64,000 nt of DNA from Brachionus manjavacas (lineage: Eukaryota; Rotifera; Eurotatoria; Ploima; Brachionidae). Position numbers and translations under genes: made by a program. The stretch covers positions 124,001-188,000 of the forward strand of contig JAHQIY010000004.1 in NCBI GenBank assembly GCA_019054805.1, read 5' to 3'. Shown here piece after piece: positions 1-9,689 of this stretch (positions are counted from its first letter, which is position 1; every line of letters begins with the position of its first letter). Under the pieces are notes generated by a model, which was not told the DNA's origin, searched no databases, and was given only the letters and a program-made list of their open reading frames with translations.

Positions 1-294
1 GTTTATCAAGTTATTCTTTCAAAGAATACATTCACGATTGAACCCTTTTGCAATTTGACAAACCGATTCAAGCCTAAAATCCGAATACATGGTTTATCTG
101 CAATTGTGGAATGTCAGGGCAGGTTTAAAGTCAGTGAGTCAAAAGTAAATACAGACGAAGTGATAGAAATACATATAAAACAAACAATAAAACCATTCAG
201 CATTTTAGGCAAATTATCAGTATGTTCAATTGTGGAAGAAATTAAGAATCAAAAAGATCTTTGCAAATTTATTTCTAATGATTTGAGAGTTTAG
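1..294 (+). CDS. 3' terminal exon of an unidentified gene (cut by window edge)
   Basis: An open frame runs from the first base of the window to a TAG stop at 292-294, about 97 codons, with no in-frame ATG near the start. It is best read as the last exon, or part of it, of a gene that begins upstream of the window. The C-terminal segment is mixed charged and hydrophobic, with no signal peptide, membrane helix or domain motif that I recognise. After the stop the DNA drops at once to very AT-rich sequence with no further coding signal. I cannot name a function. It could also be a chance open frame, but the amino-acid composition is balanced and unlike translated AT-rich spacer. Confidence 0.4.
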   Translation, partial: VYQVILSKNTFTIEPFCNLTNRFKPKIRIHGLSAIVECQGRFKVSESKVNTDEVIEIHIKQTIKPFSILGKLSVCSIVEEIKNQKDLCKFISNDLRV

Positions 295-703
295 GAAATT
301 TGTAGAATTAGAGCGTTACTCAATCAGGAATCAGGAAAATAAAAAATAAGATAGAAAAAATAATTACATAGAAAATTTAAAGTTTGTTGGAGAAGGTAAA
401 TTTTGAAAAATTAATTTTAATTTTTTTTAAATTAATATTAATTAAAATTTTTTTTAATATTTTGTGCTGTAAGGCAAAGATTTAAGTAGAGAGCGCATTT
501 AAGTATTTGAAATTGTTGAAAGAATAATACCAGGTCAAAAAGATCAGATCAAATTCTAAGCTATTTCTAAAGCTCCTTCTTAAACTAAAAAAAACCTAAA
601 AAACTATTAACTAATTTTTACATCGGTTTCGAGAATTAGCTATTCTATTAAACAGATTTATTTAATTTGTTCACATAATTTAAAAATTGTTCGTCTTATT
701 CTA
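295..703. other. AT-rich spacer
   Basis: No coding frame, RNA gene or repeat that I can support. The sequence is AT-rich with homopolymer runs, typical of intergenic DNA in this window. Confidence 0.5.
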
Positions 704-754
704 TTTTGGTTCACCTTAATTCTATTTTGAACAAAAAAATTGGGTGAACCAAAA
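704..754. repeat. 12-bp perfect inverted repeat (hairpin)
   Basis: TTTTGGTTCACC at 704-715 is the exact reverse complement of GGTGAACCAAAA at 743-754, with a 27-nt AT-rich spacer. In noncoding DNA this could be the end of an old inverted-repeat transposon or an RNA hairpin. No function can be assigned. Confidence 0.6.
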
Positions 755-927
755 GTTCACAAAAGAACAAGAATACTGAAATAAGAATTTTTCGGATAAT
801 GAGTGATTCAGCTAACCGACAAGACCAAGTTTTTCAACGACTGAATATAAACTTTTATCTTAGTGATTTTTTTATATTTTTTTTTTTTATTTTATATAAC
901 TTTATTTTTAATTTTTTAATATGTTTT

Positions 928-1115
928 TATTCTGAAGGAGCATTAGCTCGGTAAAAAATAAATAAATGAATTGTTTAAAATTTAAAAAAGAATTTTCAAT
1001 ATTTTTTTCTAATTTCGAAACAAAAATTTAACTCATTCTATTTCACCAAAGAATTTAATTTCAAATATATAAATGTTTGCAATATAAACTTAAAATTTTT
1101 TTTCTTTGAAACTGA
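928..1115 (+). repeat. LINE-type 3' tail stem-loop plus shared downstream repeat
   Basis: The motif CTGAAGGAGCATTAGCTCGG near 932-951 is a dispersed 3' tail: GAGC and GCTC pair around a 4-nt loop, followed by an AATAAATGAAT tail. Related tails occur near 4562, 25783, 26092, 59234 and, reversed, near 32337. Here the similarity to the copy near 59234 continues about 150 bp past the tail, to about 1115. These two loci therefore share a longer repeat, not just a retrotransposon end. Confidence 0.6.
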
Positions 1116-1309
1116 TGTTCCCCGACATTTTATTTGTTTTAATTTAATTTTATTTATTTTAATTTTATGTGTTTTAAAGTTGAAGAAAATTACTTCATTC
1201 GTTAGTTTAATATTTTAACATAAATATAACTTTAAATTTTTTAAAATACATATTACAGTATTTGAAATTAAGAATATTTTTAAAATAAACTTAACTTTTT
1301 CTTTTACTT

Positions 1310-1730
1310 GTTCTATCCGAGCGGCTTAAGATTTAAGTCTCTCGTTAAACTAAAGGAAGGCTGAATAAGTCATCCAGGGTTCTGAACAAGAACTCGAATC
1401 TTTTGGATATTTCCATAAATATCAAAAGATAGAAGTAGTAGGCGTACTGCTTCGAAGAGGTGCCAAATAGGTGTCTCTATAATCGGAACCAGCTGAAAAA
1501 GTTAGTTCAAGTCGGTTGCTGACCAACAGACTATAAACAATACCAACTGATTGGTTCTAGGCTCTGACTGAAAAAGTCATCCATAAGGGTCTCATAGGGA
1601 TTTATTAAGGTATTTAGGAAAAAGCACCCGCATACTATCATTTAAGTACTATTCACTTGTCCGTCTCATTGTCAGGAAAGAACCCATCCATCGGCATTAC
1701 ACTATTTCAGCATAGGAATTTTTTAATTCA
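1310..1730. other. GC-richer island, possible SINE or RNA-derived repeat
   Basis: About 420 bp stand out by base composition from the AT-rich surroundings and have no open frame. Near 1314-1324 the sequence TATCCGAGCGG resembles a tRNA A box with one mismatch. A weak B-box-like TCGAATC lies about 75 bp downstream. A segment containing AAGTCATCCA occurs twice inside the island. This would fit a tRNA-derived short retroposon or a decayed RNA gene, but I cannot fold a convincing tRNA. Confidence 0.25.
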
Positions 1731-2134
1731 AACACAAAAAAATAAACCATCTAGATTTTAATCTAAATAAATTAAAATTTTATTTTATATTTTTAATTTT
1801 AACATTTTTAAATGTTGCATGTTATTTTGACATTTTACAAATTTTTACTTTTATTTAACATTAAATTGGTTACATTTTACCAAAATTTATGTAAATTATG
1901 GTAAAATTTTTTTTTTTTTTATAATTTTGAATATAAAAATAGTATAGTCTGATAGCATTTTCTTTAGTTTTTATTATTAAAAAAAAGTGATAAAAATCAT
2001 TTTTTAGTTATCATTATATGACATTTGACATTAAATTGAAAAATTGTTTTATTTTTATTATTTTTGTTATGAAACCTATATATTTGTGGTAGATTTTATT
2101 AAATTTGTGGTAGATCACTTATTAGCGGCCATAA

Positions 2135-2209
2135 AAAATGCCTTTTTTAAATTAAAAAACTAAAAATTTTGATTCGAAATTAACATTTGATCATAGACTT
2201 CAATTTACC
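2135..2209. repeat. Right-end fragment of the GGCAA-type MITE
   Basis: These bases match the right end of the elements at 22573-23058 and 34838-35315. They share the run AAAAACTAAAAATTTTGATT, then a segment with CATTTGATCAT, ending ACTTCAATTTACC. No matching left end is visible upstream, so this is a truncated copy. Confidence 0.55.
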
Positions 2210-2960
2210 AAATGAATCCACTTCAATACTAACTGGAATTAGATACTTTTTAGACTTTAGGACATTCAAGGTAAATGTGAATGACCACTTACCAAATAAC
2301 CAAATACCAAATAACTGCAGGTGCATTATAATTATTATTTATTTCAGTAAACATGGATAAAAAAAAAACAAAAATATACTGTTAATTATAATTTTTTTTA
2401 ATTTTTAAACACATGATTTTTTTTGCTTTTTCATATTTTGGATGAATATTTTTTTTTAACTAAATCTGTTTTTTTAATCTTTATTAGTCTGATTTTGGAA
2501 AAAAAACAAATCGATAACAAAAATTGATGTAATTATTTCAATCGTCTTTTAAAGTATCACCTTTTTATGCTTTTTATACGTTTTTTTTATAAACGATGAA
2601 AATTGACTCAACAAAAATATTTGCTTAAAAAAAAGGCTTCAATTATTTTGAAGTCAATTTAGGGTATTTAAATTATTTTTCGAACTAAAAAAACTATTTT
2701 TTAAATTGATATCTTTTTTTATAATGAAAAAGTCTTTTAGATTTTAAATTATTTTTATCTTGATAAAATCGTTCTCTACGCTATAATTTTTTTTATATAT
2801 TTGTTATTGATGGTTTGCACCATTTTTGATGTCTTATGACCCCAGTATTTACTTTATACATCAAATAAAAGCTTTTCATTTCTTTATTAATTGATATCCT
2901 ATTTTCAAGCCAACAAAAAAAATTTTTGCAAATTCAACATAAAAAATTGAAGCGATGATG

Positions 2961-3504
2961 GGCAAATTGAAGTTTGAGATCAAGATCAAAAGATCAAAAT
3001 ATAAATTGAAAAATTTTTTTTTACAATAGAAAAGAAATAAATTTTTTTCCAAAGCAATTACTTGACAAGTCATGTCATTTTTATTTTTATTTAAAAAATT
3101 TTAAAATGTCCCTTTCGATCGAACTTAAATAAATTTAAATATTTTAATTGACTTTAATGAAAACTCTTTTTTAAAGTCAAAAAAAATTACTGTTTTAATT
3201 TATATAATTTATTCAAGTGGAAAGATAACATTATTTAAGTTTGAATGAGTGGATATAAAAGTTAAAAATTTGAATTTTTTAATTAATTTAAACTGAATTA
3301 TTTAAATTGTTGATTGCTTTTATTAAATAAATTAGAGTTCTTTCATTTTGTTGTTAATTTGATAATGAACCATTTTTAGACATAACTTGACAAGTAATTT
3401 AGTATTTATTTCTTAAAAATTTTCAAAATCATTAGATTAATTAAGTTTTAAAATTTTAAATGATCGTTTTGATCTCAAAACTTGATTTGAAACTTTAATT
3501 TGCC
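2961..3504. mobile_element. MITE with GGCAAATT inverted ends and near-perfect 8-bp target duplication
   Basis: The left end GGCAAATTGAAGTTTGAGAT is matched in inverted orientation by a right end finishing ACTTTAATTTGCC. CGATGATG (2953-2960) precedes the element and AGATGATG (3505-3512) follows it, so 7 of 8 bases of a target-site duplication remain. It belongs to the same terminal-repeat family as 24094-25265 and 34838-35315. No transposase frame is present, so it is non-autonomous. An 8-9-bp duplication with GG ends suggests Merlin, hAT or P superfamilies. Confidence 0.7.
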
Positions 3505-3639
3505 AGATGATGATACATCTTTACACAATTAATTTTTTAAATGAACCCAGTCAAGCTAAAATCGATGTTTCATCTATGAATCCTCTCATTTTTTTTGCAT
3601 GAAAAATGTTTTTGGATTAAAACCAGGAATTTTATCATC

Positions 3640-4640
3640 TAAATATTGTCAAACAAAAAATGGGGTCTTAATTATTACACACTAGGAAACCTATATAAAT
3701 CTTTAATCGGATCTATAATTGATTACTCTTTTCCATGTCTGAATTCATTTTCGGAGACAAACATTAAAAAAATTCAAGTCTTACAAAACTCAGCAATTCG
3801 TTTTATACTTAAACTAAAATATGATACTCCTTCCAATATCCTGCATCATGAGGCCTTTAATAAACTTAAATTCTTAACTGTCTCGAATCGACTTTTTGAA
3901 TTAAGCGAAAGATATGTAACGGGAGGACTGCGTCATTCTGTTCCATTGGTAATTAAGCTGATTGATGAATATAAAGCGGGTTTTGAATCAAGGTATGTTG
4001 AATACCCGACTTCATTGTGTAATTGCTATCTTACTATTTCTTCTTTTTTTCCTGAAACCTTAACTTTAAAAACCCGAGTTTTTAAATTTCTCATCCTACT
4101 TACTTAACTTAATAAAAAAAAAAAAAAAAAAAAAAACATTAAAGTACCCAGAAGAAGACTCTCCATCGCTGTTGAACTGCTGATTCCTTATATTAGTTTG
4201 GCTTGAGCCGGCTTTAATTGGTTTGAGTTGGTTTTTAATCGGTTGATGTCTATTTTAGTTAAAAAAAAAAAAAAAAAAATTAAGAACAATTTGAAATAAT
4301 AATTATTGAAATTAAAAAAATTAACATTTTAAAAGAGATTTAAAAAAGAAGAAAAAAAAAAAATAAATAATTCTATTGCAATAATTTTGTCTTATTTGGT
4401 TTTACTTTTAATCTTGTCTTGCTTTCCTTAAGTTTCACTTTTGTAAACACGTATCGAATTTAGCTCTCACAAATTTTTTTTCATATTTTTATTTCCTGAA
4501 TTTATTTTACCTTACTTTTTAATTTTTAATTTTAATTTTAATTTTTTATTTTTTATTTAATCTGAAGGAGCTTTAGCTCGATACAGATATACAAATAAAT
4601 AATAATAATAAATAAATAAATAAATAAATAATAAAATCTT
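3640..4640 (+). mobile_element. 5'-truncated LINE copy: ORF2 C-terminus, poly(A) tracts, stem-loop tail
   Basis: An open frame of about 153 codons (3646-4107) encodes the C-terminal region of a non-LTR retrotransposon polyprotein, downstream of the polymerase core. It includes the stretch IQVLQNSAIRFILKLKYDTP and the end segment ESRYVEYPTSLCNCYLTISS. The same segments recur at 25390-25670 and, reversed, at 32526-32610, so this is a repeat family. The frame is followed by a long A-run (about 4112-4136), a second A-run near 4261, the stem-loop tail at 4562-4580 and an (AATA)n simple tail to about 4637. The 5' end is cut at about 3640, as expected for incomplete target-primed reverse transcription. 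Confidence 0.8.
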
Positions 4641-5948
4641 TTTCTCTTCAGAATATTAAAAAACGACCCCATCATGAAAAACTTAGCATTTTCATCGTTG
4701 CTTCATTCTTGAATCATCTCATTAATTTTGATTGAATTATTTGGATTAAAGCCAAAAAACGTTCATTAGCTAATTAATTTGATTGTGATGTTGTGTTTTT
4801 GGTTCTTAGACTTTTGCTTTTGAATTTACTAAATAGATGTTTCGATTTTGACTTTCCCTTTCAATAGAACTGATCATGAGAAAATTCAGTTTTTCAAACA
4901 GAAATTAAACGAAACAAACTTAGTTAGTTGGCATTTGTAAACAATTTCAGAATTTTTTTGAAAAGATTAAAAGAAAAATTGCTTATTAATTTTATTCGTA
5001 AATAGTCATTAATATAATTTAAATTTTTTATTTATTTAGATATTGCCTTAAACTTTTTAAATTACCGAAATAATAAGAAAAAAATAACCAAAATTATAAA
5101 ATCAGCCAGTTTAGAAGAATTCCTTACTCTAATAGCCAAAAGCGTTGAAGCTATTACATCCAATAATTCTGGGAGTCGATATTTAGTGATAATTCATGTT
5201 CAGTTGTTTATTCAGTTTATCAGCTCTTAGCAAAATACGTTACTTAAATAATTTGATTGCTTACAATGTTCTTTGATTTCACTTCTCCTAATTGTCTAGT
5301 TTTACGGCTTTTAACTAACTTTCAAATTCATAAGCAACTTATTGAATTAGAAATTTAAGCCTTTCTATTGAGAAAAATGTGAATTGATGTTCGCCTTAAT
5401 CAAGAGTCTAAATTAATTTTGAATTATGATTTTGATTATTAAAATCAGTTGAAAAAAAAAAAAAACTTTTTAAATTTTTGCTCATTATTATCTTAAAAAT
5501 TATTTGAAAATTTAAAAAACTAGCTTTTAATAATTAAATAAATTATTATGTATTAAAAAAAAATTTCATCGATTAATCATCGTTTTCTTTGTGACTGGGT
5601 ATATCAATATTTGGACTTAAAAGATTTTATTTCAATAAATTTTTGATCACATTACCTTGGAGACCCAAAAAAGGTTTTTAAAATAAATAATGATATAAAA
5701 TCTTTTGTTCACTGACTAAAGCTATACACTTCGTTTGGATTCTTTGGAATTTTTTGTGAGTCTAAACACTCATCTTTATAACTCTTCAATAAAAAACGGA
5801 TCTTATCCAAAAATTATGATAAAAAAAAATTCGCACAAAATTATAAAAAATTCTGAGCCTAACTATTTAATTTTTTTAGATACTTAGTAATCTAACTAAA
5901 TGGATTTTGACTCACAAAATTGCATATTTACAAAAAATCTAGTGCCAA
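4641..5948. other. AT-rich spacer upstream of the WD40 gene
   Basis: No coding frame or repeat that I can support. The promoter of the downstream gene should lie at its right end, but no clear TATA box or initiator can be singled out in such AT-rich sequence. Confidence 0.4.
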
Positions 5949-7645
5949 ATGGGAACAAATTATATTATCTTATATCAAATATTGGCAATTTTGACCCTCA
6001 GTTGCTATTGTGACGAAAGAAGGATCCTCTTACGTCATTCAAGAGAACTTAAGTCGCTCAATAGTGATTTAGCAAGTGGATCAGATGATCATTCATTAAA
6101 AATTTGGAACAGAGCTAGTGAAAGTTTCGAAATGGATAGATATCCAGGTGAGGTTTTGCCACTAGCAGTACTTGAAAATAGCCACATAGCAAAAGTAACA
6201 GCTATGAACAAAATTGAAATTTGGAAAACAAATAATAAAAGCTTGATAAGGACTCTGGATGGTCATTCCGAATGGATTTGGTGCCTTGCAGCGCTCAAAA
6301 ATGGCGACTTGGCAAGCGGATCACAAGATCGAACGATTAAAATTTGGAATACAAACACTGGAAACTTAAAAATTACCCTAATTGGCCATTTTGGTCCAGT
6401 TTCCTCGCTAGCAGTACTTAACAACGGTTTCTTAGCAAGTGGATCAGTTGATACAAATATTAGATATTGGAATCCTAGCATTAATTATTCAAGATTTACA
6501 TTGTACGTTCTATATAGAAGGATTTTGTGCCTTACTGTGCTCAATGATGGTAATTTGGCAGCCGGATATAATGACAGTCTAATTCAAATATGGAGTGCAA
6601 ATAATGAAACCTTAAATTATATTCTGAAGGGTAAATTAGACGGACTTTTCTACTTAAAAAAAAATCTGCGTGGTCATTTAAACAAAGTTTATTCACTAGC
6701 AATACTTGAGAATGGTGACTTAGCAAGTGGATCAGGTGATAGAACAATCAAAATTTGGAATTCAAATGATTTCAAACTAATAAAAACTCTGACTGGTCAT
6801 TCGGATGAGATTGTGTGCCTTGTAGTGCTCAAAAATGGTGACTTAATAAGTAGTTCTAAATATGGTGAGATTATAATTTGGAAAACAAAATTGGGATTCG
6901 CAAAAAATACCATTACTGATCTTTTACAGCACATTTTCTCACTTGTTGTTCTTAACAATGGTGATTTGGCTTTTGGATTTGATGATGGCTCACTTGACAT
7001 TGTAGACATGAGCCCATTTTATAAAGAGGAACAAAAAAACGAAAAGAGTCTCACCAAGCAATCGGAGAAAATCAAAGAAGATGATGAGTGTGATTCTAAT
7101 GGCTTTGTAACCGATCAAGACGATTGTCGAGGTAAATTTAGGTAAAAATTAATAGGAAATAAGAAAAAATTGTACCGAAAGGTTATTTTTACTGCAAGGA
7201 CAATAAATTTAGAAAAAAGCAGTGCACTGATAGAAAGCTATTTGATGAAGACTCTAAAACTTGTAAAGAATCCAAAGATGTCTTTTGTGGTAATCGTTCT
7301 TTTAGTAATGGGCAAAAAGATGGAATAGATTTTTGCAGCTCAAGACCAGACGGATCTTATCCGAATATTGACAATAATTGTGCGGATTTCTTCAAGTGTG
7401 AGAACTTAAAAACAGTCAAGAGAAGCAACTGTCCGAACGGACTCAAGTTTAACGAGATTACTTTGAAATGTGATCACACATCGAACATTCCAGCACCTTG
7501 TGGCACCAAAATTGTCCCTAATCATCATGTACATAAAAAAGAATTCAATTTCACTATCCTATTTAGTCTGATAGCATTTTCTTTAGGTCTTTTAACTAGT
7601 CTCGTAGTCTTGACTTGTCTAATAGTTTTAACATGTCGAAATTGA
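5949..7645 (+). CDS. Secreted or membrane WD40 protein with two chitin-binding (peritrophin-A) domains
   Basis: Two exons, 5949-7131 and 7182-7645, separated by a 50-nt GT..AG intron inside a glycine codon, encode 548 aa. Residues 1-22 form a signal peptide ending TLSCYC. Residues about 30-365 hold seven or eight WD40 repeats (blades ending IKIWN, IEIWK, IRYWN, IQIWS). Then come two six-cysteine domains with peritrophin-A (CBM14) spacing: C-x11-C-x5-C-x9-C-x12-C-x7-C, which spans the splice junction, and C-x14-C-x5-C-x10-C-x12-C-x9-C. A hydrophobic segment of about 24 residues next to the C-terminus looks like a membrane anchor with a tiny cytoplasmic tail (CRN). The family role of CBM14 is chitin binding outside the cell, so the propeller is predicted to face outward, perhaps at a lorica, mastax or egg-shell surface (inference). 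WD40 repeats are usually intracellular. A poly(A) signal AATAAA follows near 7704. Confidence 0.88.
7132..7181 (+). other. 50-nt spliceosomal intron
   Basis: It begins GTAAAT and ends CGAAAG. Removing it restores the frame across the first peritrophin-A domain (Cys-Arg-Gly-Tyr-Phe-Tyr-Cys). Without removal a TAA stop follows within a few codons of the exon end. Confidence 0.85.
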
Positions 7646-7709
7646 ATTTAATTTTTATTACATTTTTTTTATATTTGATTACAAAATCTTTATTAAAGTC
7701 AAAAATAAA

Positions 7710-8765
7710 TTTTTTTTCATAAAAGTACGGTTTTTGTGCTTTTCAGCATAGAATACTGGATAGTGTGCTAAGCTATAGCATTGTGTGACCAGAAGTGATC
7801 AAACAGAAGAAAACAATAAATTACATTAGCATGTAGAGAATTTTATGCTCTTTCAGAATATACACACTTTTTTGGTATATTTAAGTTTTATCTTTGAGAT
7901 TTTGAGTCTTAAAGAACAACAACTTTTAAAAGGGTTTGCTATTTTTGGAACCCTGGGTGTAAAAAATTCTTTTCTAGCCAAATTTTTTATGGATTTTTCG
8001 AGGGCGTAGATTACGAATTTTGAGTTACAAATAAAGAATTCAGATAGCACTAAATATATTAAACATTAAACTTATATATAATCATAAATTTATTATCAAT
8101 CGGTAATATTCAGAATCAAGCCTAAAGTTAACCATTGTTTGGCCGAACGACAGACGTCACCTTAAGTCTTGAGCTTTAGAATATTTTTAATAATTAGTTC
8201 TAATCGGTAGCCTCGGTTTTGGGATGAGTTTTTTGTTGTGTTTAGGGTTAGGATTTAGTTTTTAAATATAAAAATTTTATTTTATTAAACTTGATTTTTA
8301 TTTAGTAAAAAGTTTAAAAAATTTATTAGATTAATTGCTTTTTCATTTAACGATATTTTAAATAAAAGATAAAATTTCAAAAGGAAAATGGAATATGCTT
8401 TATTGTATTATATTGATATTATTTTATTTTAATTATTCATTTCTTAGATAGCATTCAAACAAAAAAATTCTCTTGAGATAAACTTATTCCTTTGATTTAT
8501 TAGATATCTTTTTTAAGCAAACTAATCTGATGCTAAACTTTTGTACTTTTAATTTTTTAATTGAAAAAATTATTTTTTATCTTTTAAACATGTATTAATT
8601 AAAATGAGTAAAAAAAGAAAATGAAGAATTTGAGAAGAACAATTTATAACACAAAGTTTAAATTTGATAATTCTTTTCGTAAATAGGTGAAATAACCAAC
8701 ACAAAAAGGAAAAGCTTCATGGGATTATTTTCAATTAAAGGCTTTTTAAAATATTTTTAGAATTT
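7710..8765. other. AT-rich spacer
   Basis: No coding frame with convincing composition on either strand and no repeat shared with other parts of the window that I could detect. Confidence 0.4.
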
Positions 8766-8769
8766 TTAT

Positions 8770-8950
8770 TCAAAGACAACTATGAAAGATGTCTCTTTTA
8801 AATTTTAAAAATTTTATTGTCAAAACTTTATTTATTTTTAATATAAATAAATGTACGAGCCAGCTACCAGAGTAGATATGTATATTATATTCTACTCACT
8901 GGCAGGTGAAATAAAATATTCTTTTATTTATTCCTGCTTGAGTCATTCAT
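8770..8950. repeat. Dispersed repeat, copy 1 (pairs with 13745-13960)
   Basis: Shares with 13745-13960 an ordered set of blocks: CAAAGACAACTATG, AAAACTTTATTTATTT, AATATAAATAAAT, a GAGCCAG hairpin arm with its partner CTGGC, GTGAAATAA and CTTTATTTAT. In this copy the central hairpin has arms GAGTAGA and TCTACTC. It looks like the 3' end of a retroelement or a short non-autonomous element. Confidence 0.6.
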
Positions 8951-9004
8951 TAATTGGCGTGACAACAGTTTAAATTTAAATTTAAAAAAAAAAAATTTAA
9001 AAAT

Positions 9005-9085
9005 TAGTAGTACGTTCAAATTCACTAAAATGATCGATTATTTTTAAATTTTTAGTAAAGTTAATTATGCAAATAAACAAGTTAT
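9005..9085. repeat. Fragment shared with the 24094-25265 element
   Basis: About 70 bp, containing ACTAAAATGATCGATTATTT and then TTTAGTAAAGTTAAT plus ATGCAAATAAA, match 24265-24335 closely. This is therefore a dispersed copy of part of that element. Confidence 0.6.
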
Positions 9086-9288
9086 ATAACTATTTTTTCG
9101 ATAAATTTCAATGATGTATTTTCAAATGTTTTTTCTCTCATTAAACTTATATGATTTGCACTAACTTATAAAATATAAATAAAAAAAGATGTAGATATCC
9201 TCTGAGTCTGAATTGCACTGAAGCTTAAGTTACAAAAGTTGCAAAATTTTCAATTTAAAAATACGAAATGATTAATAATTTTCGATTG

Positions 9289-9385
9289 GAATACAGTCTT
9301 GTTTATAAGTCACAGTTTTAAGTCAAAGTCACAAAAATTTAAGTCAAAGCTATAACTTGACTTAAAATTTTTTTTTATAACTAAC
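9289..9385. repeat. AAGTCACAGTTTTAAGTC repeat, copy 1
   Basis: Contains AAGTCACAGTTTTAAGTC followed by further AAGTC units and CTTAAAATTTTTTTT. It is closely matched at 20606-20690, directly beside the LTR-like repeat there. Several AAGTC/GACTT units give it an internal inverted-repeat character. Confidence 0.55.
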
Positions 9386-9689
9386 AAATACAAAAATGAT
9401 AAAATTTTAAAAATTAAATTCTTTTTCTTTAAAAAATGTATCACCCATTTATAAATGTGCGTTATACAACGAAATATGTTTTTGTCAGAAGGCTAAACCT
9501 TATGGATAAATGCAAATAACTATGACCAATATAATTTTAACGTGAAGGGCTGTGGATTTTTTTGCAAAAAAAGTGAATTTTTTCAAATAGATTTGAAATT
9601 GATTCGTTTTCCAAGCCAGTTTGAACAATTAGATGTAAGCCTTACAATTTTTTAGGGAGAAAATGATTACTAATCATTTTCTTCTTAAA

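Noticed and set aside
2876..3073. Minus-strand hydrophobic open frame
   Set aside because: It crosses the left end of a MITE and reflects A/T runs; no supporting signal.
4600..4640. (AATA)n tract as an independent microsatellite
   Set aside because: It directly follows the LINE stem-loop tail and is better explained as the element's simple 3' tail.
6263..7009. Minus-strand open frames inside the WD40 gene
   Set aside because: They are antisense translations of WD40 repeats, recurring because the repeats recur.
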